Positions 33,446 to 41,402 of a DNA stretch of 62,310 bases are shown here, one piece after another. Source of the DNA: Treponema sp. (GTDB lineage: Bacteria; Spirochaetota; Spirochaetia; Treponematales; Breznakiellaceae); NCBI GenBank assembly GCA_012517385.1, contig JAAYUZ010000034.1, positions 1-62,310 on the forward strand, read 5' to 3'. Every line of letters begins with the position of its first letter. The stretch's first letter is position 1. The notes beneath the pieces are model-generated. The model saw only the letters and a program-made list of their open reading frames with translations, had not been told where the DNA came from and searched no databases. The position numbers were made by a program, and so were the translations under genes.

Positions 33446-34396
33446 TTAGGTATGCAGATGCCGATTAAGCCAGGAAAGCAGATTCTGGATTACTTCTTCC
33501 CGATTTATTTCATTCAGCATCTCATGCCGGCCTTCGGGATATAAAATAAACTCCAGGTCCTTTATACCCTCCTGTTTATAGGCTTCCACCAGTTTGGTTG
33601 GGCTTTTACCCATTTCTCCCACTGGATCCGCTGAACCGGCGAACACAAATATTGGCAAATTTTTCGGTATCCTGTCCAGAGCCTCCTTTCGATGAATACT
33701 TCGGAGGCCCCTGGCTAGATCCCGGTAAAAAGCGACTGAACAGGGGAAACCGCAGAGAGGATCCGCCACATAGGCATCGACCTCTGCGTTATCCCGGGAA
33801 AGCCAGTCAAATTGGGTGCGATTTGGCTTAAAGGCATTGTTGTAGGGCCCGTCGGCCAGCTTGTAAATCAGGGGTGAAAATTTCCTGCATCCCTTAATAG
33901 CTGCAATGAGGGCAGCTAAAACAGCTCCAACCAGTTCCTCAGGACCACCAGGACCTCGGGTACCAGAAAGGATGCAGCCCGCAAGGTTCTGGGCGGAACG
34001 TTCAATATAAGCCTGGGCGAGGAATGAACCCCAGGAATGGCCTAATAAAAATAGCGGCACATTGGGGCGTTCCTGTTTAATGATGCCGCTCAGGTGTTCC
34101 AGATCAGCGACGACCTTGTTAAAACCATCCTGGTCGGCACAGTGCCCCAGGAGACCGCCAGCTTCAGGGGGATTTTTACCACCTAGAGCTGTTTGTCCAT
34201 GTCCCCGATGATCATCGGCCCATACTTCAATACCTTCTGAGCAGAGAGCTTCTGCCAGGCGCCCATACCGCTGTGAATGTTCCGCCATACCATGGACAAC
34301 CTGGACCACCGCCTTTGGGGTCTCATCAGGACTCCAGATACGCACAAATAATTGGATTCCATCCTTTGATGAAATGTATCGAGTTTGTTCCTTCAT
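33446..34396 (-). CDS. Monoacylglycerol-lipase-like alpha/beta hydrolase
   Basis: A 316-residue serine hydrolase of the lysophospholipase/monoglyceride lipase type. The oxyanion segment VVHGMAEHSQRYG, the nucleophile elbow GHSWGS, the acid FAGSADPVG and the histidine EGRHEMLNE complete the triad. No signal peptide. ATG 34396 is chosen because a TACAAT -10 box ends six bases upstream and no Shine-Dalgarno sequence exists; a longer frame to 34432 runs through that promoter. Divergent from the RNA methyltransferase gene. Substrate probably a lysolipid or monoglyceride. Confidence 0.88.
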   Translation of the reverse strand: MKEQTRYISSKDGIQLFVRIWSPDETPKAVVQVVHGMAEHSQRYGRLAEALCSEGIEVWADDHRGHGQTALGGKNPPEAGGLLGHCADQDGFNKVVADLEHLSGIIKQERPNVPLFLLGHSWGSFLAQAYIERSAQNLAGCILSGTRGPGGPEELVGAVLAALIAAIKGCRKFSPLIYKLADGPYNNAFKPNRTQFDWLSRDNAEVDAYVADPLCGFPCSVAFYRDLARGLRSIHRKEALDRIPKNLPIFVFAGSADPVGEMGKSPTKLVEAYKQEGIKDLEFILYPEGRHEMLNEINREEVIQNLLSWLNRHLHT

Positions 34397-34402
34397 GAAA
34401 GT

Positions 34403-34432
34403 ATTGTAAACCCTATACCATCGTTCTGGCAA
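34403..34432 (-). promoter_or_regulatory. Promoter of lipase gene, leaderless type
   Basis: On the minus strand TTGCCA (34432-34427), 18 bases, TACAAT (34408-34403), then six bases to ATG 34396. Both boxes match consensus at 5 of 6 positions. Confidence 0.72.
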
Positions 34433-34435
34433 TCA

Positions 34436-34444
34436 TGATATATT
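34436..34444 (+). promoter_or_regulatory. Extended -10 promoter of RNA methyltransferase gene, leaderless type
   Basis: TGA then TATATT (34439-34444), seven bases before ATG 34452. No good -35 at 16-18 bases, and no Shine-Dalgarno sequence. It lies within the 55-base divergent gap. Confidence 0.55.
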
Positions 34445-34451
34445 CTCTTTT

Positions 34452-35618
34452 ATGGCGATTGGAGAAAAAGTATCTGGCAGCATCGAATCTATCGCGGCTG
34501 GAGGAGCCGGGATTTTACGCTGGCAAGGCAAAACGGTATTTATTGATTACACCGCCCCCGGAGACATGGTCAGCGCGGTGATTGAAGAAGAAACCCCTTC
34601 ATGGGCCAGGGCTTCGCTTTTAAAGGTACAGGAAGCTTCTCCTCACAGGGTAGAAAGCCCCTGTCCCTATTATCAGCACTGCGGAGGCTGTACCCTGCAG
34701 CACATCTCCTATGAGACGCAATTAGTGATTAAAAAACAGCTTTTGGTTGATCATTTTAAGAGGATTGGAACCATAGAAGAGCTTCCATCCATCAATATAA
34801 TCGAATCTGAACCCTATGGGTATCGAAACCGGATGCAGTTTCATCGGGTCATGAAACCAAAGTCAGGTCAAAGCCGTGTGGGTTTAAAGGAGCGCGCCAG
34901 TGAGGCAGTGATCCCCATAGAAACCTGTCCCATCGCCGATCCGGGGATCCAGGAAGCTCTTCGTCAAAAAAACCTGGTACCGCCCCCTTCATTAGACCGT
35001 TTCACCGTCTATTCACGGGAAGGAATCCTTTTGCAGGAAGGAAAACAGCAACGAGGAACCGTACGACTCCTGGGAGCCCCCCTTATTATGGATGCGGGGG
35101 TCTTTTTTCAGAGTAACGGACAGGTGCTGGAAAGGTTGCTGAAGGCCGTCCGCTCTGTGGCAGAACAGGCAGATACGAGCTTGCCCGCAGCAGATCTCTA
35201 CTGCGGCGTAGGGACCTTTGCATATGTTCTTCAGGACCTGTTTCCTGCATTGGACCTCATGGAAGAAAATCCAAAAGCCCTGAACCTGGCAAAGCAGAAT
35301 ATAAGGAATGGATCGGCCCGTTTCTTTCCCACGAGTGATGAACATTGGGCCAAACAGGCTGTAAAAAAAACAAAAGAGTATCACTATGGTTTTATGGTTC
35401 TAGATCCTCCACGGCAGGGTCTTTCCCCTGCCCTTCGGGATTTTTTAGCTCATGCCGGCCCGCCCCTCATCGCCTATGTATCCTGCGACCCCGTAACTCA
35501 GGCAAGGGACTGTAAAGACCTGGTTAAGGCTGGGTATCATTTAGAAACCCTGGACCTTTATGATTTTTATCCTCAGACAGCCCATATGGAAAGTTTAGCG
35601 GTTTTACGGAGGGTCTGA
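34452..35618 (+). CDS. RumA/TrmA-family RNA uracil-5-methyltransferase
   Basis: A 388-residue methyltransferase that makes 5-methyluridine, most likely in 23S rRNA. It has an N-terminal TRAM domain (about 1-60) and the iron-sulfur cysteines CPYYQHCGGC. The SAM-binding motif is AADLYCGVGTFAY, with MVLDPPRQG after it. Catalytic Cys lies in YVSCDPVTQARD, and the base Glu in FYPQTAHMESLAVL. Which uridine is modified cannot be read from sequence. The stop overlaps the next start (TGATG). Confidence 0.92.
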   Translation: MAIGEKVSGSIESIAAGGAGILRWQGKTVFIDYTAPGDMVSAVIEEETPSWARASLLKVQEASPHRVESPCPYYQHCGGCTLQHISYETQLVIKKQLLVDHFKRIGTIEELPSINIIESEPYGYRNRMQFHRVMKPKSGQSRVGLKERASEAVIPIETCPIADPGIQEALRQKNLVPPPSLDRFTVYSREGILLQEGKQQRGTVRLLGAPLIMDAGVFFQSNGQVLERLLKAVRSVAEQADTSLPAADLYCGVGTFAYVLQDLFPALDLMEENPKALNLAKQNIRNGSARFFPTSDEHWAKQAVKKTKEYHYGFMVLDPPRQGLSPALRDFLAHAGPPLIAYVSCDPVTQARDCKDLVKAGYHLETLDLYDFYPQTAHMESLAVLRRV

Positions 35619-37360
35619 TGAACCAATCACATCTTCCAAACCGGTTTTCTCTATTGTTATGTATTTTATTCTTGATCCCCACCTTAGTTTTCAGCCAGCA
35701 GGAGGCATCGGAAGCAAAATGGAGACAAGCCCTCGGTGGCAAGGTCCTGAGCATCCCCGCAGCCCAGGCGGAATCGGTGGTGATGGTAACCGACGATGGA
35801 ATGCTTCGGTGTTATAGCTACACAGGCCGCTTGCTCTGGAAATTTGATGCAAAGGGCAAGCTCACCCCCTTTGTCAGCCGCTCCCGGGAAGGTACGAGCT
35901 ATATAAGCCGTCTGGATGGAACCTTCATGGCTATTAACCGTTCGGGCAGACTTCTCTGGACAAGAAGCTTGCCCAGCCCCATGATTGCTGCTCCTTTGGT
36001 TGGCTGGGATGGCCGACTATTCATTCCCCTTGAACGAAGCATGGTTTGTATCAGTGCATCGGGAGACCAGCGATGGCAGATTCAATTCGATGCTGCCCTT
36101 GCACTGCCCCCAGTTTCCGATGATAAAGGGGGCATTCTTGCGGCTCTTAAAAATAATAAGGTTGTACATATCTCTCCCATTGGTAGTGTATCTTCTACAA
36201 TACTGTCTGATACACCCGTGGTTTTGTTACCCGCTCAGGAACCAGAGATGCCTAACAAGGGACCTGCATTTATTATGTATTACCGGAGCGGCAAGGGAGA
36301 ATTACGAGATTTTGATGATTTTTATCAGGAACTTCCAACTCTAGCCGGTTTACCCGTGGCAGGGAAACGAAATGATACTCTAGTAGCAATTCTATTAGAT
36401 TCGGGCCAGGTCGCAGTCCTTTCTGTAACAGAGAATAAAATGCTCTGGTCAGGGCTAGGACCGGGAAAAATCGGTGGTGAAACCCTTGATTTCCCATTAA
36501 ACTTAAAAACCAACACCAGACCTTACGTTATTTTTGATGAACGGGGTATTTATATTTTACGGCTTTCTGGTGCTGCGGGCTTTACCAGTGACGGGCGTCG
36601 GCTCTGGACCATTTCTATTCAAGGGGCGGCCTCAAGCCCTTGTTTTTCCGATGAAGGAATGCTCTATTCTGGAGGTAATGATTGGATCCTCTATGCTTAT
36701 AAACTGGAAGATAGGGTTCGATCCATTGCCCGCTCCTTATATGGCCCTGCACCGGAAGGTACCTATCATCTAGAGATCATTGCTGATCCACAACTTACCA
36801 CAGATCCCTTTCTATATGATGAATCCAAACTTGTTGACATCCTCTCTCATATAGAAACCCTGCTTAAAAAGGGGAACATCGGTCCCGAAGAACCTGCCAG
36901 TCTTGCACTGCTTATGCATATAGCATCCGCTGGCCAGCAATACCGTGGTATGCCCTTTCAGCTGCAACCCGCTGTACAACCCTTTTATAGAGTATGGGCT
37001 ATCCGACTGCTTGGCCAGCTAGGTTCTCGTGAAACCATACCTTTTTTAACAAATTTAGCAAAAAAAGAAGATGATAACCTGGTAGTTTCAGAAATTGCCG
37101 CAGCCCTGGGACACATCGGTCTTGATCCTGAAGGACTAGCCTTGCAAACCTTCGATGAACTGATCCATTCAGGCCTCTACCGCCGGGATGAGCGGGTTCT
37201 GGTTGCTATCACCCAATCTATCGCAGCCCTCTGCAAGTTCTCTGGTCCTCCCTTAAGCAGTGCAGGAATCCCCTATCTTATAAAACTTGCCGAGGCAGAT
37301 ATGGCTCCGGTAGTACGGAAAAATGCTCAAATGAGCCTTAAAAGTATTATGGAATATTGA
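35618..37360 (+). CDS. Exported PQQ-type beta-propeller protein with HEAT repeats
   Basis: A 580-residue exported protein. A signal peptide ends near VFSQQ. About seven PQQ-like propeller blades follow (for example GMLRCYSYTGRLLWKFDAKGK, GTFMAINRSGRLLWTRSL, GDQRWQIQF and DGRRLWTISIQGAASSPCFS). The last about 160 residues form HEAT-like alpha repeats (WAIRLLGQLGSRETIPFLTNLAK, then EIAAALGHIG). The combination suggests a periplasmic scaffold, perhaps for envelope assembly; no catalytic motif is seen. GGAGGG lies just before the start, overlapping the methyltransferase stop. Confidence 0.75.
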   Translation: MNQSHLPNRFSLLLCILFLIPTLVFSQQEASEAKWRQALGGKVLSIPAAQAESVVMVTDDGMLRCYSYTGRLLWKFDAKGKLTPFVSRSREGTSYISRLDGTFMAINRSGRLLWTRSLPSPMIAAPLVGWDGRLFIPLERSMVCISASGDQRWQIQFDAALALPPVSDDKGGILAALKNNKVVHISPIGSVSSTILSDTPVVLLPAQEPEMPNKGPAFIMYYRSGKGELRDFDDFYQELPTLAGLPVAGKRNDTLVAILLDSGQVAVLSVTENKMLWSGLGPGKIGGETLDFPLNLKTNTRPYVIFDERGIYILRLSGAAGFTSDGRRLWTISIQGAASSPCFSDEGMLYSGGNDWILYAYKLEDRVRSIARSLYGPAPEGTYHLEIIADPQLTTDPFLYDESKLVDILSHIETLLKKGNIGPEEPASLALLMHIASAGQQYRGMPFQLQPAVQPFYRVWAIRLLGQLGSRETIPFLTNLAKKEDDNLVVSEIAAALGHIGLDPEGLALQTFDELIHSGLYRRDERVLVAITQSIAALCKFSGPPLSSAGIPYLIKLAEADMAPVVRKNAQMSLKSIMEY

Positions 37361-37408
37361 AAGACCACGTTTTTTTAAAAGTTCCGTCGATAATATTTGA
37401 AAATAGGT

Positions 37409-37414
37409 TATAAT
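37409..37414 (+). promoter_or_regulatory. Candidate -10 box of the P83/100 gene, at the element boundary
   Basis: TATAAT lies directly before the left target-site repeat of mobile element copy 1. With the element removed, this box would stand about 20 bases before the ATG. The -35 region is not convincing. Confidence 0.35.
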
Positions 37415-37416
37415 AT

Positions 37417-37567
37417 GAGGCGTTTGCAAAAGTCTGTTACTTTTGCAAACGCCTCTTGCAGTATTTTTGCAATTTAAAAATAAATATATATTATAAAGAA
37501 TAGCAAAAATACTGCATATACATCTAAGGTAGCTCTTTCAAAACTCCCTGAGTTTTGAAAGAGCCTC
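37417..37567 (+). mobile_element. Three-hairpin MITE-like element, copy 1
   Basis: 151 bp bounded by GAGG and CCTC, flanked by the direct repeat ATAT (37413-37416 and 37568-37571). Left hairpin: perfect 17-bp stem, loop CTGTT (37417-37455). Middle hairpin: 14-bp stem TGCAGTATTTTTGC with a 31-base AT-rich loop. Right hairpin: 15-bp stem starting GCTCTTTC with loop CCT. The outer ends, compared as inverted repeats, share GAGGC and CAAAA. No open reading frame is inside. It sits in the 5' leader of the P83/100 gene, 20 bases before its ATG. Confidence 0.88.
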
Positions 37568-37587
37568 ATATATAAGGAGTTATATCG

Positions 37588-39258
37588 ATGAAAGCAATAT
37601 ACAAAGTGATAAGCATCCTTACAGCGACCCTGGTAGTCTCACAGGCTTTTGCCCTGGAGGTAGACAAGACAGAACTCGAATCTACCCGTAACAGCAATAT
37701 CATTTTTATCAACTATGAAGGGCCCCATGCTCGCATTGAAACCCGTGAAGATATACGCGGCATCGGTTATGCCCTTGGCAGGGCTATTAAGGCTGGAGCC
37801 CTGCGGGCAGGATCCACCAATCGCTATTTTGCAATCCATTCAGTGGAGAACAGCAACGACCAGACAGCTAAAACCAAGCTCGATGCGGATATTTTCGGAC
37901 TCGGTATCGATGTTGGGGTGGACCATATTAAGAATTTGCGCCTCATTTTACAGGGCTATCTGGAAGGAGCCTATGATTATAGCGCCTCCGATGCGGCCCT
38001 CCTCGCCCAATTTATTACCATCTATAATGCGGTATACCGGGGAAACTGGGACTATTTTACTAACCGTTATGCCACAAAGGTTACTGCTGAACTTACCAAA
38101 GATAAGGCAGGACTTTCCATCAGGTTTGATGAATGGCCAGGCAAGGCTCTTATCGTTATTCCTCTGGCAACTGGCCAAGCCGGGTCCCTCAGTGCCATAG
38201 ACACAAGCCGCATCACCGAGAAACCTGTTATTGAACAGCTTAAAAAGGACGAGAATCTCGGTCTTGATGCAAGAAAGGATATGGTGGATCTAAAGGAGCG
38301 GGAAGCCCAGGAAGCCAAACAAACCGCCCAGGTTCAAAAGGAAGCCATAGCCCAGGAAGAAGAGCGTCTTGCCGCACAAAAGGCTGCCCTGGAAGCAGAA
38401 AAGGCCAAGCTGGCCGAAGAAAAGGCTGCAGCAGAAAAAGCAGCGGCAGAAAAGGCTGCAGCAGAAAAAGCAGCGGCAGAAAAGGCTGCATCCCAGGGAA
38501 CTGCCGGATCAGCTACCACCCAGACTGATGTTAATCAAACCGGAACTGAAAAGGGACCTTCGGCTCAAGAGCTTGCAGCAAAAGAGGAAGCAATTAAAGC
38601 ACAGGAACAGGCCATTACTGAAAAAGAACAGGCCCTGCAAACTCAAAAACAGGAAGCAGCAGCCGCAGAAAGCAGGGCCCAGCAGAAAGAAGCAGAAGCC
38701 AAGGCAGAACGGGCTGAAATTGCCAAGGATCAACAACAGGTAATACAAAATCAGGAGGCTGCAAAAACAGCTCCGGAGGGAATTCTGGGTATTACACTGC
38801 TCCAGGCAACCAATGCCCTGGGACGGCTTATTTTAGTTAATCCGGCAAACGGAGCCGCCTTAAAACAATCTACACTTAATACCATAAACAGCAGGGCCAT
38901 GCTTGTTCTGGCGGACAAAATCATTGCCATTGCCGGTCAAGCCCAGGGAAGCGGTGCAGTCCGACTTGTCCAGATTGATCCCAAGAGCCTTGAGATGCTG
39001 AAACAGGGAAATGATGATATTGCCGCTACGAGTCTCCTCTGGAATCAGGGACATGACCTGTATGCCATCACAACCGCATCCGGGAAGCTCTACCTTGCCC
39101 GCTTTGATCAGAATCTGCAATTACAGAGTAAATCCGCCATCGAAGTACATCCCTTTGCTTCTGTTCTGTTCTACGGCGATACTATCCTTAGCCAGAAAGC
39201 GGACGGCACACCACTCCTCCTTAACAGCAAGGATTTGACAGAGAAGAAAGCTCAATAG
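37588..39258 (+). CDS. P83/100-family antigen
   Basis: A 556-residue exported protein of the spirochaetal P83/100 family (Borrelia p83/100, Treponema homologues). The signal peptide ends near AFALE. A conserved N-terminal domain (about 25-235, with RNSNIIFINYEGPHARIETREDIRGIGYALGRAI) leads into a long Ala/Glu/Lys coiled coil (about 235-395) that includes AAAEK repeats. A C-terminal beta domain (about 398-556) ends it. AAGGAG is eight bases before the ATG. Mobile element copy 1 lies just upstream in its leader. The function in the envelope is not established. Confidence 0.88.
   Translation: MKAIYKVISILTATLVVSQAFALEVDKTELESTRNSNIIFINYEGPHARIETREDIRGIGYALGRAIKAGALRAGSTNRYFAIHSVENSNDQTAKTKLDADIFGLGIDVGVDHIKNLRLILQGYLEGAYDYSASDAALLAQFITIYNAVYRGNWDYFTNRYATKVTAELTKDKAGLSIRFDEWPGKALIVIPLATGQAGSLSAIDTSRITEKPVIEQLKKDENLGLDARKDMVDLKEREAQEAKQTAQVQKEAIAQEEERLAAQKAALEAEKAKLAEEKAAAEKAAAEKAAAEKAAAEKAASQGTAGSATTQTDVNQTGTEKGPSAQELAAKEEAIKAQEQAITEKEQALQTQKQEAAAAESRAQQKEAEAKAERAEIAKDQQQVIQNQEAAKTAPEGILGITLLQATNALGRLILVNPANGAALKQSTLNTINSRAMLVLADKIIAIAGQAQGSGAVRLVQIDPKSLEMLKQGNDDIAATSLLWNQGHDLYAITTASGKLYLARFDQNLQLQSKSAIEVHPFASVLFYGDTILSQKADGTPLLLNSKDLTEKKAQ
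38431..38490 (+). repeat. Two exact 30-bp tandem repeats coding AAAEK units
   Basis: Bases 38431-38460 and 38461-38490 are identical and begin GCAGAAAAAGCAGCGG. They encode a run of AEKAA units in the P83/100 coiled coil. Copy number may vary between strains. Confidence 0.9.
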
Positions 39259-39261
39259 GCC

Positions 39262-39290
39262 AAAAAAAGGCTGTCCAGATTTGGACAGCC
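39262..39290 (-). terminator. glgA terminator
   Basis: Read on the minus strand: GGCTGTCC, loop AAATCT, GGACAGCC (8-bp stem), then CCTTTTTTT-like run of T (39268-39262). It serves glgA, whose stop is now 165 bases away because mobile element copy 2 lies between. On the plus strand the same stem follows the P83/100 stop without a T-run. Confidence 0.8.
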
Positions 39291-39330
39291 ATTATAATAA
39301 GGCTATTATGGTACCTATGCTCGAAATCTT

Positions 39331-39484
39331 GAGGTTTTTGCAAAAGTCTGTTACTTTTGCAAAAACCTCTTGCAGTATTTTTACATTAAGAATGTAACTA
39401 TTTACATAGAATATAAATAGTAAAAATACTGCATGTACAGATAAGGTTGCACTTTCAAAACTCCCTGAGTTTTGAAAGTGCCTC
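39331..39484 (+). mobile_element. Three-hairpin MITE-like element, copy 2 (in glgA 3' end)
   Basis: 154 bp, flanked by the direct repeat TCTT (39327-39330 and 39485-39488). All three hairpins are kept although the stems differ from copy 1: GAGGTTTTTGC pairs with GCAAAAACCTC, TTTTTAC with GTAAAAA, and GCACTTTC with GAAAGTGC. Each change is matched on the opposite arm. The middle loop has diverged and contains its own short inverted repeat. The right end reads into glgA on the minus strand and supplies its stop codon. Confidence 0.88.
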
Positions 39485-40954
39485 TCTTTTTAAGGTTTTT
39501 TCGTAGACTTCTATATATTTTTTTGCGGACTCTTCCCAGGAAAAGTTTTTCTGCATTCCTCGCTTTCTCATAGCAAGGATATGTTGGGGTCTATTATAGT
39601 AGGCCCAAATTGCCCAGCCAACGGTATCATAAATAGCCCGGGGGGTGAGGTCATCAAACATGAAGCCCGTGCCATCCCCCGTTTCCTGATTATAATTTTC
39701 TACCGTATCTGCAAGTCCGCCTGTTCTATGAACGATTGGTGGTGTTCCATAGGCCAGGGAATACATTTGATTGAGTCCGCAGGGTTCATAGCGGCTTGGC
39801 ATCAAAAAGAAATCGCTGCCAGCTTCGATGAGATGGCTTAACCGTTCGCTATATCCAATTTGGACCTTAAAATTTGGCAGTCTGCTGCTCAGGTTACGGA
39901 CTTCCTGTTCACACCATCTTTCGCCGGATCCCAAAAGAACGAATTGTAATTTCATATCATTGCAAATGGACCAGGCAGAACCATAGGCGGGACCAAAGAG
40001 TTCCCCGATACCCTTTTGTTCAGTAAGACGGGTTACCATACCGATGATCGGGACAGCAGGGTCAACGGGGAGACCATACTCTTTCTGGAGCGCTGCTTTA
40101 GAAGCCCCCTTCGCTTCCAGTTTTTTGTACGTATAGGGCTCTGGGATATAGGGATCCTTTTCAGGATTCCAGACCTCTGTATCAATACCATTCAGGATAC
40201 CAACATAATCTGCCGCACGTTGGCGCAGCACCCCATCTAATCTAAAACCATAGGCCTGAGTTTTTGTTTCCTCCGCGTAGGTGGGGGATACGGTGGTAAG
40301 AAAATCTGCAGAAGTAAGACCAGCCTTAAGAAGGTTCATCCGGTCCCAATCATCAAACCCGGCCTGAGTAAAAAGGTCCCAGTTTAATTGGGTATAGGGG
40401 AAAAAGTCCCGGCTATATACCCCCTGGTAACCCAGGTTATGGATAGTAAAAATCGAGGCTGTATGGGCAAACTCGTTTTTCCTCTCCATAAATTTTAAAT
40501 ATACAGGAACCAATGCGGTAGGCCAGTCATGGGCATGCAGAATATCGGGAATCCAGCCCAGTTTACGGCAGAGTTGGAAGGCACCACGGCTTAAAAAGGT
40601 AAACCGTCGCGGGTTGTCAGAGAAGTCTGGTTCAAAGGGGGTGCCGTACACACCATCCCTGCCATAGAAACCTTCATGATCAAGGAAATAGACCGGAATA
40701 GGATGTGCGGCATCAGAACCAGGCAGCCGGCTTTCATAGACCGCACACCACTCTTCCCCATAGCCTACCGGAACCCCCAGGGGACCTTCCAATTTAGTTA
40801 ATTTTTCCCGGGAAATAGAATAATACCGGGGTAAAACAATCCGAACATCGTGACCAAGTTTTGCCAGGGCAATTGAAAGGGCTGAAACAGCGTCCGCAAG
40901 CCCTCCGGTTTTGGCGAAGGGCACAGCTTCGCTGGTTGTCATAAGTATTTTCAT
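39455..40954 (-). CDS. glgA: Glycogen synthase, ADP-glucose type
   Basis: A 499-residue GT5 glycogen synthase that extends alpha-1,4-glucan from ADP-glucose. The N-terminal substrate motif reads AVPFAKTGGLADAV, with the KTGGL element, and the C-terminal half has VTRLTEQKGI and MPSRYEPCGLNQMYSLAYGTPPIVHRTGGLADTV. The last nine residues (EALSKLREF) and the TGA come from mobile element copy 2; without the element the frame would end three codons later as FRA-stop. No Shine-Dalgarno sequence is present. A TAGAAT box eight bases before the ATG could start a leaderless mRNA. It follows the ACT-domain gene by 22 bases. Confidence 0.95.
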   Translation of the reverse strand: MKILMTTSEAVPFAKTGGLADAVSALSIALAKLGHDVRIVLPRYYSISREKLTKLEGPLGVPVGYGEEWCAVYESRLPGSDAAHPIPVYFLDHEGFYGRDGVYGTPFEPDFSDNPRRFTFLSRGAFQLCRKLGWIPDILHAHDWPTALVPVYLKFMERKNEFAHTASIFTIHNLGYQGVYSRDFFPYTQLNWDLFTQAGFDDWDRMNLLKAGLTSADFLTTVSPTYAEETKTQAYGFRLDGVLRQRAADYVGILNGIDTEVWNPEKDPYIPEPYTYKKLEAKGASKAALQKEYGLPVDPAVPIIGMVTRLTEQKGIGELFGPAYGSAWSICNDMKLQFVLLGSGERWCEQEVRNLSSRLPNFKVQIGYSERLSHLIEAGSDFFLMPSRYEPCGLNQMYSLAYGTPPIVHRTGGLADTVENYNQETGDGTGFMFDDLTPRAIYDTVGWAIWAYYNRPQHILAMRKRGMQKNFSWEESAKKYIEVYEKTLKREALSKLREF

Positions 40955-40962
40955 AGAATTCT

Positions 40963-40968
40963 ATTCTA
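40963..40968 (-). promoter_or_regulatory. Candidate -10 box for glgA
   Basis: TAGAAT on the minus strand, eight bases before ATG 40954; no convincing -35. It lies inside a 7-bp inverted repeat (CATAGAA, five bases, TTCTATG) that also contains the start codon. Confidence 0.35.
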
Positions 40969-40976
40969 TGTTTTTT

Positions 40977-41393
40977 TTAAAATTTTTCCAGTACCGAAAG
41001 CCCATGCTCCTGAACAATGTGCAGACCATGCTGAATATCTTCGACCTTAAAAATTACCACCGCCTTGCCGGGGGATCCTTCGAGAGAAGCATAAAGATAT
41101 TCTATATTAACCTTGGTTGCCTGAAATAATTCCATAACCCGGGCGAGACTTCCCGGTTCATCGGTAATTTCTACCGCAAGCACATCGGTTGTGCGGGCGG
41201 TAAGCCCTGCCTTACTAAGAGCATCCATTGCAGCATCAACCTTATCAACGATAATTCTGAGGATGCCGAAGTCCGCTGTATCAGCGATAGAGATGGCCCG
41301 TATGTTTATCTTTGCATTGGCTAATACCCTGGTTACCTCCGCAAGCCGTCCTGAAGTATTCTCTAAAAAAACCGATATCTGTTTAATTTGCAT
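40977..41393 (-). CDS. Two-domain ACT protein
   Basis: A 138-residue protein of two ACT domains (about 1-66 and 68-138). Such proteins bind small ligands, often amino acids, and commonly follow paaK genes. Domain 1 begins KQISVFLENTSGRLAEVTRVL and domain 2 contains EITDEPGSLARVMELF, both typical. It is the last gene of the aryl-acid operon, nine bases after paaK copy 2, and probably senses an aromatic amino acid or its product. AGGAGG-type site lies before the start. Confidence 0.88.
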   Translation of the reverse strand: MQIKQISVFLENTSGRLAEVTRVLANAKINIRAISIADTADFGILRIIVDKVDAAMDALSKAGLTARTTDVLAVEITDEPGSLARVMELFQATKVNIEYLYASLEGSPGKAVVIFKVEDIQHGLHIVQEHGLSVLEKF

Positions 41394-41402
41394 GGCAGCC
41401 TC

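Noticed and set aside
40953-40980. Inverted repeat CATAGAA...TTCTATG followed by eight T on the plus strand as a terminator
   Set aside because: No plus-strand gene ends there; the T-run is the A-run between the ACT gene and glgA read from the wrong side.
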